Assembly (NCBI RefSeq): GCF_000368145.1
Contig: NZ_KB849283.1
Location: 1-64,000, forward strand
DNA length: 64,000 bases
Source: Acinetobacter guillouiae CIP 63.46
Lineage (GTDB): Bacteria > Pseudomonadota > Gammaproteobacteria > Pseudomonadales > Moraxellaceae
Direction of reading: 5' to 3'
Shown here: in pieces, positions 42,984 to 53,345 of the stretch
Numbering within the stretch: the stretch's first letter is position 1
Layout: every line of letters begins with the position of its first letter
Notes under the pieces: model-generated
The model's input: the letters and a program-made list of their open reading frames with translations, nothing else
Databases searched by the model: none
What the model was told of the DNA's origin: nothing
Position numbers and translations under genes: made by a program

Positions 42984-43295
42984 GGGTCTGTTGACATTTC
43001 ATAAATGGCTTGCATTGTAGGTTAAAATTGAGCAGGCAAGGCATGAAACGAAGAGAATAGCGAGACTATTTTCGAGCTTCATAACGTAGGCTGAGATAAT
43101 TTTAGCCACAACCCTGAGCAAGAACAAAGCACTGCTTTGTTTGCAGCGCAAGGCGCAGCGGGGGGACTAGTGTGTTTTTTGCCGCTACGTTGTTACGAAC
43201 TACTCATTTAGAATAACTAAATTTCGTATTTCGCGCCTAGTATCGCCTAAAAAACACACGTAGTCGCAAACATAGACGAATTGTCAACAGACCCT
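42984..43295. mobile_element. MITE-like element, copy 2 (about 311 bp)
   Basis: It is nearly identical to the copy at 24289-24615: GGGTCTGTTGACA at the left, TGTCAACAGACCCT at the right, and the same internal hairpin. It lacks about 14 bases present in copy 1. It ends 8 bases after the cysE stop. No target duplication is visible here, so the flanks may have changed. Direct alignment shows the match; the transposase is not in the window. Confidence 0.88.
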
Positions 43296-43303
43296 AAGCA
43301 ACC

Positions 43304-44128
43304 TTATGCTTTCGATGAGTGGTTTTGTGCTGCACATTCACGTCTAACTTCTTCAATAATTTTGATTTCATCATCACTCAAAGGCTGTTCAATATTGTGC
43401 TGTAAATTGAACGTTGGGTCTAAAAGTGATAAACGTTGGCACAAACTATTGATGCGTTTTTCATTTTGTTCCAAACGATCTAACAGAACACGCATGCCGT
43501 CCAGCATAGGGTCGGATTGTTCTGGTACGGCTGCATAGGCTTGAAATTCTGTGTTTTCAATGCCACTGCTCATTTCTTCTGGACAACTTGGTTCTGGTGT
43601 AGTGACGATTTCTTTATCTTTGCTAATAAAGCGAGCAGGGTTGCCTACCGCAGTGACGCCATCAGGTACAGCTTTAGTTACAACAGCATTTGAGCCTACT
43701 TTGGCATTTTTACCGACCACAAAAGGACCTAGGATTTTTGCACCAGCACCTACTACAACACCATCTGCTAAAGTCGGATGACGTTTACCTTTATTCCATG
43801 TCGTGCCGCCTAAAGTCACCCCATGATACAAGGTGACATCATCACCAATTTCTGCTGTCTCACCAATCACCACACCCATGCCATGATCGATAAAAAAGCG
43901 TTTACCTATTTTAGCGCCAGGGTGAATCTCAATACCTGTTGCAAAACGACTAAAAGAAGACAAAATGCGCGCTGAAGTTTTGCAATCTTTTTCCCATAAT
44001 TCATGGGCAACACGATGCATCATTAATGCATGTATCCCAGGATATGTGGTTAAAACTTCAAATGTATTACGCGCAGCAGGATCTCGCGCAAATACAGCTT
44101 GGATATCTTCTTTAAGCTGTTTTAGCAT
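43304..44128 (-). CDS. cysE: Serine O-acetyltransferase
   Basis: The 274-residue protein has the CysE core: [33 protein letters not shown] and [19 protein letters not shown], with left-handed beta-helix repeats. It makes O-acetylserine for cysteine synthesis. The tail after about residue 190 is a polar, Glu-rich extension that E. coli CysE lacks in this form. Its ATG overlaps the trmJ stop (TAATG), so translation is coupled. Confidence 0.93.
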   Translation of the reverse strand: MLKQLKEDIQAVFARDPAARNTFEVLTTYPGIHALMMHRVAHELWEKDCKTSARILSSFSRFATGIEIHPGAKIGKRFFIDHGMGVVIGETAEIGDDVTLYHGVTLGGTTWNKGKRHPTLADGVVVGAGAKILGPFVVGKNAKVGSNAVVTKAVPDGVTAVGNPARFISKDKEIVTTPEPSCPEEMSSGIENTEFQAYAAVPEQSDPMLDGMRVLLDRLEQNEKRINSLCQRLSLLDPTFNLQHNIEQPLSDDEIKIIEEVRRECAAQNHSSKA

Positions 44129-44961
44129 TAGTTTTGATCCTCATCTTTTGACTTTTTCCATGTACCATTATTCAAGGCTTGAACTCGGCTAAAAATGCCT
44201 CTTAATAAATGATATTCCATCTTATCTAATTGTATACGCCCAAATAATCGACGCAAGCGTAAAGGCAGTAAACGCGGGTTTTTAGGGTCTAAAAATTCGA
44301 TATCAGCCAACATTTTTTCAATATGCGGATAAAATTGTTCCATTTGCTCATGTGTGACCAAAGGTTCATCCCAATGCATATCTTCTGAATCTGTTACCCG
44401 CATCACCGCTTCAGTATCCAGTTTCTTGTCAGCTAATTCCAATGTTGCCATACGCATTTCATAGCACAGTACCTGAATTGCTTGAGCAACATTTAACACA
44501 CCATAATCACTATTTACTGGGACTGTGACATGAAAGTTTGCCAGCGCAAGTTCTTCATTGGTTAAGCCACGATCTTCACGACCGAAGACAATAGCGATTT
44601 CTTGTTGGTGTTGGATAACAGCTTGCATTGATTTTTGCGCCGCAGGGCGTGCATCAAGCAAAGGCCACGGAATGGTGCGACTACGTGCACTGGTTCCAAA
44701 TACGATATGACAATCTTTAATGGCATTTTCTAAGCTGTCGACAATTTCAATTTGCTCGATCAGATCTGCTGCGCCAGCCGCTAACGCATCTATATCAGGG
44801 TGAGGGTAGGTTTTAGGCGCAACGAGCACAAGTTTGGTTAAGCCCATTGTTTTCATCGCACGTAGAGCACTTCCGATATTGGCAGGAAGCGTCGTATTGA
44901 CCATGACAATACGTACATGACTTAAATGCTGTGAAATCACAGCATTGTCGAAAATATCCAT
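44128..44961 (-). CDS. trmJ: tRNA 2'-O-methyltransferase TrmJ
   Basis: The 277-residue SPOUT enzyme has [19 protein letters not shown] near residue 22, [13 protein letters not shown] near residue 128 and the knot strand [15 protein letters not shown]. It methylates position 32 in the tRNA anticodon loop with SAM. It lies 41 bases after dnaE and overlaps cysE. Confidence 0.92.
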   Translation of the reverse strand: MDIFDNAVISQHLSHVRIVMVNTTLPANIGSALRAMKTMGLTKLVLVAPKTYPHPDIDALAAGAADLIEQIEIVDSLENAIKDCHIVFGTSARSRTIPWPLLDARPAAQKSMQAVIQHQQEIAIVFGREDRGLTNEELALANFHVTVPVNSDYGVLNVAQAIQVLCYEMRMATLELADKKLDTEAVMRVTDSEDMHWDEPLVTHEQMEQFYPHIEKMLADIEFLDPKNPRLLPLRLRRLFGRIQLDKMEYHLLRGIFSRVQALNNGTWKKSKDEDQN

Positions 44962-45002
44962 GAATATTCCAAAATATTAAGCTTTAAATTCAAATAGGGA
45001 GG

Positions 45003-48000
45003 TTAGGAGAATTGGCCTGCATCTGCCATATAGTCATCCATTGCATCATCCATACTCATATTTTCTGGCGGTGGTGCAACTTGACTCGGTTGGGCAAGTC
45101 CACGATGATCCACGGCTTTTGCCGCTTTAGATTTGACTTGGTATTCAATATGAATAGATTCTTTACCAAAGTAATCACGTAATTTAGAAAGTAACTCATC
45201 CAATGGGGCAACTTTCCATTGTTGCCCTAAATGTAACTCAGCCGTGGCATAGTCGTAATCTAACTGAATCTGCATTGGAATGTGTTGACACATATCGACA
45301 TTACAGAAGGGCAGTAAGATCTTTTGAATATCCGAGGCTAAAGTTTTCGTCATCACTTCAGTATTCAGTGTTATGGCAATGCTATTGGCGCGCTTTTGTC
45401 GAATTTCATTAAGGGTGAATGCTTTGGTCAAACGGCCCATAGGACGGTCAAAACCTTCACGTTCATAAATTTCACCTTCAATCACCACCACTTTTTCATT
45501 TTGAATGATGTCTTTAAAGCGTTGGAAGCGTTCATGATTCGCAGAGACTTCGATACGTGCTGTACCGTCATCAAGGGTAATCATCATCCGATTCGGGAAA
45601 TTGGCAATATCGACCACTAAACCTGCGAAAACAGTAGTTACACCACGACGAGTAGGGGTTAATTCATTAATTTTATTTGGAATAAAGGATTTTAATTCTG
45701 CACGATAGACATCAATTGGATGACCTGTCAGATATAAACCCAATGTATCTTTTTCACCTTTTAGACGTACTTCATCAGACCACGGTTTTACAGGTTTAGC
45801 TGGCTTACGTTGAACCTCTTCAACTTCACCAAATAAGTCCATAATGCCCGTTTCACGATTAGAACGTGCCTGTTCAGCGGCTTGGACAGCTTCTGGAAGT
45901 TGAGCCATTAAACTTGAGCGTTCAATTCCCAAACAGTCCAGTGCACCAGCGCGAATCAATGCTTCCAATGTTCTTTTATTGATTTTTTTCAAATCTACAC
46001 GGTGGCAGAAATCAAATAAATCTTTAAAAGGACCGTCTTGCTCACGTGAATCAATCACGGATTGCATGGCCTGTTCGCCGACACCTTTAATTGCACCTAA
46101 ACCATAAATAATGGTGTTTACATCACTGGCATAGAATTGGTAGAACGACATATTTACCGATGGCGGCAATACGACTAAGTTGTTGATTCGGCAGTCATCA
46201 ATTAAAAATACAATGTTATCTGTATTTTGCATTTCCGAAGACATGACCGCAGCCATAAATTCAGAAGGGTAATGTGCTTTTAACCAAGCCGTTTGATAGG
46301 CAACTAAAGCATAAGCGGCGGCATGTGATTTGTTAAAACCATAGCCTGCGAATTTTTCCATATAGTCAAAGATATGGTTGGCTGTACCTTCATCAATATC
46401 TTTTTTCGCAGCACCTTCAATAAAGGTGGCACGTTGCTTGACCATTTCCTCGACTTTCTTTTTACCCATCGCACGACGAAGTAAATCTGCACCACCCAGT
46501 GTATAGCCTGCACAGAACTGTGCGGCTTGCATCACCTGTTCCTGATATACCATGATCCCATAAGTGGGTTCGAGTACACTTTCTAACAGTGGATGTAAGT
46601 ATTCAAACTCACCACCATGCATACGATGGATAAAGTCGGGGATAAGGTCCATTGGACCCGGTCGATATAAGGATACGAAGGCAATAATTTCTTCAAATTT
46701 ACTTGGGCGTGCTTCTTTAAGCATTTTTTTCATGCCCACGGATTCAAACTGGAATACCGCGGTGGTATTTGCGTCAGCAAATACTGCATAGGATTTAGGA
46801 TCGTCCAAAGGAATGTTTGAAATATTTAACGGCTTATCAGATTGAATACGCTTATTAATATTTTGAATTGCATCTTCAATTACAGTAAGGTTACGTAAGC
46901 CCAAGAAGTCGAATTTTACTAAGCCCGCAGCTTCTACATCATCTTTATCGAATTGGGCAACCCGTCCTGTGCCATCAGCTTCACACAAAATTGCCGAATA
47001 ATCGGTGATTTTGGTTGGTGCGATGACTACACCACCTGCGTGTTTACCTGTATTACGGGTAATGCCTTCAAGCTTGAGCGCCATTTCCCAGATTTCAGCA
47101 GCATCATCATAATCTGGGTTGGATGGATTGGTCACAATATCTTTAAGTTGTGGTTCAGCCTCAATAGATTCTTCTAAGGTGAGACCTAAAGGTTTAGTCG
47201 GAATCATTTTAGAAATACGATCTGCCAAACCGTAAGATTTACCTAAAACCCGTGCTACATCTCGAATCGCACCTTTAGCAGCCATGGTACCGAAGGTTGC
47301 AATCTGAGAAACCGCATCACGACCATAATGGCGTGCCACATAATCGATGACCTTATCACGCCCAGCGATACAGAAATCGATATCAAAGTCGGGCATGGAT
47401 ACACGTTCTGGGTTTAAGAAACGTTCGAAGAGTAGGTCATAACGCAACGGGTCTAAGTCAGTAATTTTTAAACTATAAGCGACGAGTGAGCCTGCACCTG
47501 AACCACGACCGGGACCTACAGGAACCCCATTGTTTTTAGACCATTGAATAAAGTCCATGACGATGAGGAAGTAACCAGGGAAATCCATTTTATTGATAAT
47601 GCCAAGCTCATAGGCCAGACGTTCATCATAAGGCTTACGAATTTCAGCCCAATCTTCATCACGCGTTTCAATAGGGTAAAGGAAGTCTAAGCGTTCTTCT
47701 AAACCAATTTCAGAGAGATGCTCAAAGTAAGAATGGATGGTATGACCTTCCGGAATTGGATAGTCTGGTAGGTCATGGAATCCTAAACGGAGTGAAACTG
47801 TACAACGTTTTGCAATTTGTAAGGTATTTTCTATCGCACTTGGAATATCTGCAAATAGCTGAATCATTTCAGCAGAGGTTTTAAAATATTGCTCAGGGCT
47901 GTAATGCTTAGGACGTTTACTATCGCCTAGAACATAACCATCTGCGATACAAACGCGTGCTTCATGTGCTTCATAATCTTCTGGTCTAACAAAATGCACA

Positions 48001-48575
48001 TCATTATGTGCCACAACACCAATATTATATTTTGCAGCGAGTTTAACCGCTTCTTCATTGAAGCTTTCTTCTAATGGGCGACCTGTACGCGTCAGCGCTA
48101 AATAAACACGATTGCCAAATTTTTCGATCCATTGTTCTAACAGTGGTTCGGCTTTTTCAGGATAAGCTGCACAGAGCATTTCTCCGACATCACTATGTAG
48201 GCCCAAAAGTACAATAAGGTCTTGAGACTGTTCAAGCACCCATTCTTTTTGTACACATGGAATCGACAGCTGTTGTCCTTCAATAAAGCCGCGAGAGACA
48301 ATTTCAGTCAGACCACGCCAGCCTTTATTGGTCATTGCCAGTAAGGTTGCTTTATGGTTTGCATCGTTTAATCGAATTACACTGCCGAAAATAGGTTTAA
48401 TCCCTTTCCCCAGCGATTTGTTATAAAACTTAACAGCTGCATGCAGATTGGATAGGTCTGTAATGGCTAAAGCAGGCATTTCATCAGATGCGGCAGCTTT
48501 AATCAGATCAGGTATACGTACGATCGATTCTGTAATCGAGAATTCGGTATGAATACCAAGATGAACAAACTGCAT
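45003..48575 (-). CDS. dnaE: DNA polymerase III alpha subunit
   Basis: The 1190-residue protein starts FVHLGIHTEFSI (PHP domain), has the polymerase active-site motif PDFDIDFC near residue 390 and GPGRGSGAGSL, then a helix-hairpin-helix and OB-fold C-terminal part (VFAGLVVDIANF). It is the replicative polymerase catalytic subunit. Its length is slightly above E. coli DnaE. It heads a probable dnaE-trmJ-cysE transcript. Confidence 0.96.
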   Translation of the reverse strand: MQFVHLGIHTEFSITESIVRIPDLIKAAASDEMPALAITDLSNLHAAVKFYNKSLGKGIKPIFGSVIRLNDANHKATLLAMTNKGWRGLTEIVSRGFIEGQQLSIPCVQKEWVLEQSQDLIVLLGLHSDVGEMLCAAYPEKAEPLLEQWIEKFGNRVYLALTRTGRPLEESFNEEAVKLAAKYNIGVVAHNDVHFVRPEDYEAHEARVCIADGYVLGDSKRPKHYSPEQYFKTSAEMIQLFADIPSAIENTLQIAKRCTVSLRLGFHDLPDYPIPEGHTIHSYFEHLSEIGLEERLDFLYPIETRDEDWAEIRKPYDERLAYELGIINKMDFPGYFLIVMDFIQWSKNNGVPVGPGRGSGAGSLVAYSLKITDLDPLRYDLLFERFLNPERVSMPDFDIDFCIAGRDKVIDYVARHYGRDAVSQIATFGTMAAKGAIRDVARVLGKSYGLADRISKMIPTKPLGLTLEESIEAEPQLKDIVTNPSNPDYDDAAEIWEMALKLEGITRNTGKHAGGVVIAPTKITDYSAILCEADGTGRVAQFDKDDVEAAGLVKFDFLGLRNLTVIEDAIQNINKRIQSDKPLNISNIPLDDPKSYAVFADANTTAVFQFESVGMKKMLKEARPSKFEEIIAFVSLYRPGPMDLIPDFIHRMHGGEFEYLHPLLESVLEPTYGIMVYQEQVMQAAQFCAGYTLGGADLLRRAMGKKKVEEMVKQRATFIEGAAKKDIDEGTANHIFDYMEKFAGYGFNKSHAAAYALVAYQTAWLKAHYPSEFMAAVMSSEMQNTDNIVFLIDDCRINNLVVLPPSVNMSFYQFYASDVNTIIYGLGAIKGVGEQAMQSVIDSREQDGPFKDLFDFCHRVDLKKINKRTLEALIRAGALDCLGIERSSLMAQLPEAVQAAEQARSNRETGIMDLFGEVEEVQRKPAKPVKPWSDEVRLKGEKDTLGLYLTGHPIDVYRAELKSFIPNKINELTPTRRGVTTVFAGLVVDIANFPNRMMITLDDGTARIEVSANHERFQRFKDIIQNEKVVVIEGEIYEREGFDRPMGRLTKAFTLNEIRQKRANSIAITLNTEVMTKTLASDIQKILLPFCNVDMCQHIPMQIQLDYDYATAELHLGQQWKVAPLDELLSKLRDYFGKESIHIEYQVKSKAAKAVDHRGLAQPSQVAPPPENMSMDDAMDDYMADAGQFS

Positions 48576-49005
48576 AGACCTATCCTATATGAAACTGTCG
48601 ACTATTTTATCACGCTTAAACTGTGATGTGCTGAAATAAAATGTTCTGGATGAATTATTGCTTTGTGTTTAAGTATTTGAAATATATTTAAATATATTGA
48701 ATTTTTTAATTTTGGCTTTTAGTTGCATGATTAACCAGCAGTCAGCTTGAGTTGTGTGTTGATGGTTTTTTTTACATAGAAACGAATAATTTAAGCTTTA
48801 TTTGAATGATAGGGATTGAATGAAACAGGGCAATCCATTCAAGCTATTGTTATCAAATGAGACAAAGAAGTAGTGAGATTTTATCGGGTGATAAATGGGT
48901 TTAGTATGAATGAGCTTATAAAAATATGATCTTTTATTGGACGTTTTGATATCGCTATTCGCTTAGCTTACTTATTCTTATCGCACATGATCTAACTGAT
49001 AAATA
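48576..49005. other. Intergenic region upstream of dnaE
   Basis: About 430 AT-rich bases between the dnaE start and the DUF815 terminator. It must contain the dnaE promoter. I see no recognisable operator, RNA or open frame. Confidence 0.5.
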
Positions 49006-49041
49006 ATAAAAGCCCTGACTATTATTCAGTTAGGGCTTTGT
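49006..49041 (-). terminator. Terminator of the DUF815 ATPase gene
   Basis: AAAGCCCTGACT pairs with AGTTAGGGCTTT (one mismatch) and on the minus strand is followed by a T-rich tail. Confidence 0.85.
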
Positions 49042-49059
49042 ATATCTAAAAAGTCAGAC

Positions 49060-49932
49060 TTATAAAGCCTTTAAACGTTCTGAACCAATCCAATGTTTAG
49101 AGAATTGATATGCTGCACGCCCTGAACGTTGGCCACGAGCTTGACACCATCTTAATGCTTCAACACGAACATCATCAGCAAAGGGCATGTCTGCTTTTGC
49201 TAAATAGTGCTCCACAATTTCTAAATAAAGATTTTGATCCATTGGATAAAACGACAACCACATACCGAAACGATCTGATAATGAAATCTTTTCTTCGATA
49301 GCTTCTTGCGGATGCAACTCTTTATATTGCGGCACATCGACTTTGGTTACAGGCGTGTTTTCATGCATAAATTCAGGTAATAAATGACGACGGTTACTGG
49401 TCGCGTAAATCACAAAATTACTTGAGCCAGATTGTAGCGAGCCATCTAAGACACTTTTTAAACTACGATAATTTTCATCTTCAGCATTAAATGCCAAGTC
49501 ATCACAATAAACGATGAACTTTTCTGGACGATTTTTAATAATTTTTTGAATTTCTGGTAAGTCTGACAAATCATCTCGTTCAATTTCAATTAAACGTAAG
49601 CCTTGTTCTGCATACTGGGTAAGTAAAGAACGGACAATGGATGATTTTCCTGTGCCGCGTGAGCCAGTCAGTAAAATATCGTTGGCAGGTAAGCCGTGTA
49701 GAAATTGTTCAGTATTTTGTAAAATTTTAGCTTTCTGACGTTCAATCCCTTTAAGATCATCCAAATGCATTGCTTTCGGGTTATAAATCGCTTTGAGTTG
49801 TTTATCGTGCCACCTAAAAGCCACTGCTGCAAAGTCGGTATCCTTTTTTGTTTCAGGAAGGACTTGATGTAACTGATCAAGAACAGTGGATAATTTTTGG
49901 ATGATATTGTCAGGTAAGTCGAAAGTTGCCAT
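49060..49932 (-). CDS. DUF815 family AAA ATPase
   Basis: The 290-residue protein has Walker A TGSRGTGKSSIVR near residue 88, Walker B FIVYCDDLAF near 140 and a sensor segment VIYATSNRRHLLPEF near 175. This is the DUF815 group of AAA ATPases, found next to but separate from known pathways. Its function is unknown. Confidence 0.85.
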   Translation of the reverse strand: MATFDLPDNIIQKLSTVLDQLHQVLPETKKDTDFAAVAFRWHDKQLKAIYNPKAMHLDDLKGIERQKAKILQNTEQFLHGLPANDILLTGSRGTGKSSIVRSLLTQYAEQGLRLIEIERDDLSDLPEIQKIIKNRPEKFIVYCDDLAFNAEDENYRSLKSVLDGSLQSGSSNFVIYATSNRRHLLPEFMHENTPVTKVDVPQYKELHPQEAIEEKISLSDRFGMWLSFYPMDQNLYLEIVEHYLAKADMPFADDVRVEALRWCQARGQRSGRAAYQFSKHWIGSERLKAL

Positions 49933-50133
49933 ATCCGTTCGCTATTTTCAGAAATTACAATGTGTGGTTGATATTAGCACAGTAATTTTATTGAGCTAAT
50001 CTCAATAGGCGATAATTGGAATCTAAAGCAAGAATTAAATGACTTATGGTAATTGATTATCTGGTTATTTTTCAGCATAGTTTATCGACAGGTATCTAAA
50101 AGTGTCGGATTAAAAATCAAAGGAATATTAGAA

Positions 50134-51642
50134 ATGTTATTAGAACTTACTCAAGATTTAAATCCGCATCAGGCTTATCGTATTAAAAAACTAAAAAGAA
50201 AACTGAAACATGCGGAAAACTATGAAGAGTGGAAATCTATAGCGTTAAAACTGGATGAAGAAACGGGGGCACAGGAGTGGAAGCTGGATAATACCTCTCC
50301 ATATTTTGATGCTGAAATTATTTCCCATCGGTTAAATTTATTGCGTCGTTATCGTCTGCAAAATCGCACCCAAGATTTGATGTATATCCTAAGAGAAGGA
50401 TTTAGTCACGATGTTGCCAACATCGGGCATCCGATGCTATTTGCACATACCTATGTTGGAACTAAAAAAATAATTGAAGATTATATCGATGAAGTCAGTA
50501 ATAGTTTGGCATTCATCGCTTCAGAAAGTTGCCAAGCCTTGTGTCATGAAAGCAAAAGGAAGTTTTTCGAAAACTGTGAAAAGGCCTATGGTCAGCCCGC
50601 ACTGATGTTTTCAGGTGGGGCAACCTTAGGTTTATTCCATAGCGGTGTTTGTAAGGCATTAATGGAACAAGACTTAATGCCAAAAGTACTTTCTGGTTCA
50701 AGTGCTGGGGCAATCATGACGGCGATGCTGGGGGTAAATGAACCAGGTGAGATTCCAAACTTGCTGAGTGGTGACCAATTTTATAGTGAAGCCTTTCACT
50801 TTCGTAGCTTAAAAGAATTAATCAAAGGCAATGGTGGTTTTGCAGATGTCCGATATCTTAAAAAGTTTTTGGTCGAAAATTTAGGTGATGTAACGTTTCA
50901 GGAGGCGTTTGAAAAATCAGGCTTGGATATCAATGTCACCGTCGCGCCTTATGATGTTTCCCAAGAAGATGTACGAATCATGAATAAATATACCTCACCA
51001 GATTTATTGGTCTGGAGTGCAGTATTGGCATCATGTGCTGTACCGGTTTTATTTCCACCTGTGCGTTTGATCAGTAAACGTTACGATGGTGTACATACCC
51101 CTTATTTGGCAAATACGCGTTGGGTGGATGGCAGTGTCCGCAATGATTTCCCCCAAGAGCGCATGTCACGTCTTTATAATTTGAATTACACCATTGCCAG
51201 TCAGGTTAATCCACATATTGTACCGTTTATGCAGAATGATGAAGAACGTTATCGTAGAGATTTACTGAGTTGGCCTGAACGTATTGTGCGTAGTCAAGGA
51301 CGCATGGCTGCAATGGGGATCATGGATTTTGCCAGAGATCGTATGGGACGAGTTCCTTCTATGCGTCGTTTACTCGATCACGGTTACGGTATTATTGACC
51401 AGCGCTACTATGGTGATGTCAATATTATTGGGGAGTATAGTCTGCGCCATTATAGCTATATGTTACAGAACCCACGCCCATATCTATTCAAGCTGTTGCA
51501 ACGAGAAGGTGAGCGTGCAACTTGGCCAAAAATTTCAAGCATAGAAACACATGCGCGTATTGGTAAAACAATCCAACATTGTCTAGAAGTTTTGAATCAT
51601 CCAATGACGAAAGATATACCCGCAGAACAATTGACCGAAGTA
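50134..51642 (+). CDS. Patatin-like phospholipase, DUF3336 type
   Basis: The ATG at 50134 follows AGGA; an earlier frame from 50053 adds a weak hydrophobic stretch and is rejected. Note the last codon ends at 51645 with the stop. The product (about 503 residues) has a DUF3336 N-terminal domain, then patatin motifs: oxyanion GGATLGLFH near residue 163, nucleophile GSSAG near residue 190 and the catalytic aspartate in DGSVRND. It probably cleaves acyl chains from lipids. The ATGA overlap ties it to the kinase-like gene that follows. Confidence 0.88.
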
Positions 51643-52454
51643 TGAGCCAAAGCAGAATTCTTCCAGTTGCATATAATTCAATCCAAAGTCAAAAATTTGG
51701 TCGCCGTGTTTATCAAATTCAACAGGGACAGCAATGGTTTTGGTTGAAATTACAGCTCAAAAATTCAAATCGCTGTTATCAACAGCACTTTTTCAATGAA
51801 CTGAACTGTTATAGCGAGTTGAATGCATTGGAGACTGAAGCTCAACCTGTATTGTTAAATTTTTCAATATTTGATCCATTTCAGCAATTTAAAATTGAAG
51901 AAGAGGTCATTGATCAGACTTTATGGGTGGAAGATGCCCCAAAGCTTTTTCAGGATCTGCCTGATCGACTTAGCTTGGCTGAAATTGGTAAGCGATTAGT
52001 ACTCAGCTTAGATGTGCTTGAACATTTGCATGACTATGGTTATCTGCATGGCGATATCAAAGTTGAGCACTTTCGAGTTAAGGATGAGAAAAGTTATTTG
52101 ATTGACTTTGAACAGGCTGTAAACATCGCTCAAGAGGCAAATTTAACAAATATCGCAACACATACCGCAACACCTCGGTATATGGCACCAGAATTGTTTC
52201 ATGGTCAACCAAAATCATTTCAATCCGATATTTATGCGTTGGGAATCGTTTGGTTGGAGTGGTTGACACAACAGCGCTTATCGGCGAAAAGCTATCAAGA
52301 TTGGGCATTTTTGCATTGTCAGCAGTTAAATGTGGTGTTACCACAGCAATTTAAAATTTTTGAAATGGTTTTAACAGAGATGTTAATGAAAAAAATAGGG
52401 CAACGTTGCTCAAATATTTATCAAATAAAACAAGTATTAAGCCAAATTGTTTAA
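51642..52454 (+). CDS. Serine/threonine protein kinase-like protein
   Basis: The ATG overlaps the patatin stop codon (ATGA). The 270-residue protein has a kinase C-lobe with HGDIKVEHF near residue 139, FEQAVNI after IDF near residue 155 and ATPRYMAPE near residue 175. In ordinary kinases the loop is HRDLKxxN and DFG; here Asp of the catalytic loop is kept, Asn is His, and DFG is DFE. The N-lobe lysine is hard to place. It may be a weak kinase or a pseudokinase, and its link to the lipase is suggestive. Confidence 0.72.
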   Translation: MSQSRILPVAYNSIQSQKFGRRVYQIQQGQQWFWLKLQLKNSNRCYQQHFFNELNCYSELNALETEAQPVLLNFSIFDPFQQFKIEEEVIDQTLWVEDAPKLFQDLPDRLSLAEIGKRLVLSLDVLEHLHDYGYLHGDIKVEHFRVKDEKSYLIDFEQAVNIAQEANLTNIATHTATPRYMAPELFHGQPKSFQSDIYALGIVWLEWLTQQRLSAKSYQDWAFLHCQQLNVVLPQQFKIFEMVLTEMLMKKIGQRCSNIYQIKQVLSQIV

Positions 52455-52522
52455 ACAAAAAGCAGTATTTGCAACATTTGTTTTTTATTTAAACAAACGA
52501 GTGTCTTTTTCGAAAAAAGGGC

Positions 52523-52549
52523 TTGTCATAATAAAACGATCTCTATAAT
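52523..52549 (+). promoter_or_regulatory. Probable sigma-70 promoter of tRNA-Leu
   Basis: A TATAAT box (52544-52549) lies 13 bases before the tRNA. The best -35 (TTGTCA, 52523) is 15 bases away, slightly short; GCTTGT two bases upstream gives 17. Confidence 0.65.
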
Positions 52550-52562
52550 ATACACAGCCATT

Positions 52563-52647
52563 GGGGACGTGGCGAAATTGGTAGACGCACTGGATTTAGG
52601 TTCCAGCGCCGCAAGGTGTGAGAGTTCGAGTCTCTCCGTCCCCACCA
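52563..52647 (+). tRNA. tRNA-Leu (anticodon UAG)
   Basis: The 85-base gene has acceptor GGGGACG / CGTCCCC, D-arm GGCGAAATTGGTAGACGCA, anticodon arm CTGGA / TCCAG around TTTAGGT, a long variable arm of class II type, T-arm GAGAG TTCGAGT CTCTC and encoded CCA. Anticodon TAG reads CUA/CUG leucine codons. Confidence 0.97.
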
Positions 52648-52652
52648 AATTT

Positions 52653-52683
52653 AAAAAAGCATGATGAAAATCATGCTTTTTTT
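52653..52683 (+). terminator. Terminator of tRNA-Leu
   Basis: AAAGCATGAT pairs with ATCATGCTTT around GAAA, followed by a T run. Confidence 0.92.
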
Positions 52684-52759
52684 ATGCTTAAATTTTTATT
52701 CTAACTATGCTGTATCTTGATTAAAGGTTTTTTAGAATTAGAATTTTATCCAGATCAAT

Positions 52760-52793
52760 AAAAAGACCTAAACGTAATCTTTTAGGTCTTTTC
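52760..52793 (-). terminator. Terminator of the 67-codon gene
   Basis: AAAAGACCTAAA pairs with TTTAGGTCTTTT, and on the minus strand a T run follows. It sits about 27 bases past the stop codon at 52820. Confidence 0.82.
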
Positions 52794-52819
52794 AAAGAGA
52801 AACTTCATTGAGACACTTA

Positions 52820-53023
52820 CTAAGCCTTTAAGTGATCCTCAAACTCTTCACCGAGCTGCATTGCTAAGTTATTACCAGATAAATCACAAGTGACTAAACC
52901 ATATTCTTTTTTAAAGCTGAAAGTAAATCCTTTTCCATCAGCTAAATTTTTTACTGAATAGCCTAATTTTTCTAACCAAATACGAAAAGCGATTAAATTC
53001 TTTGCCTTTACAACCTTTTTCAC
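52820..53023 (-). CDS. Small protein of unknown function
   Basis: The 67-residue product has a basic N-terminus and an acidic C-terminus and no membrane segment. A GAGAT-type ribosome binding site precedes the ATG, and the gene has its own terminator, which supports a real gene. No family is recognised. Confidence 0.65.
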   Translation of the reverse strand: MKKVVKAKNLIAFRIWLEKLGYSVKNLADGKGFTFSFKKEYGLVTCDLSGNNLAMQLGEEFEDHLKA

Positions 53024-53345
53024 AGAAGATCTCCTTAATTCCTGCCTATAAATTTAATAGGGGTGATCATTAAATTTTTAAAGGGGAAATTTGATGAAAC
53101 TTATTTTTTATATCAATATTTGAGCAATTTGAGAAATGACGCTTTTGTATCAATGCGTATTTTTTTGCTATCAATATGGATGAAATGTGAATTTACTTAA
53201 AAATTTTGAAATAAAACAACCAATTAATTAAATATTAAAACTGTGCTTGTAATATTTTGATGCAAAGATATCGTTTTAAAAAAGCAGAATTTTTCTCATT
53301 TTTACTTTGGCTAAATGTAAGTAAATTTAACAGAAGTATAGGTTA
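53024..53345. other. AT-rich intergenic region
   Basis: About 320 bases with no convincing frame, RNA structure or repeat. It lies upstream of the small gene and downstream of the esterase gene. Confidence 0.5.
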
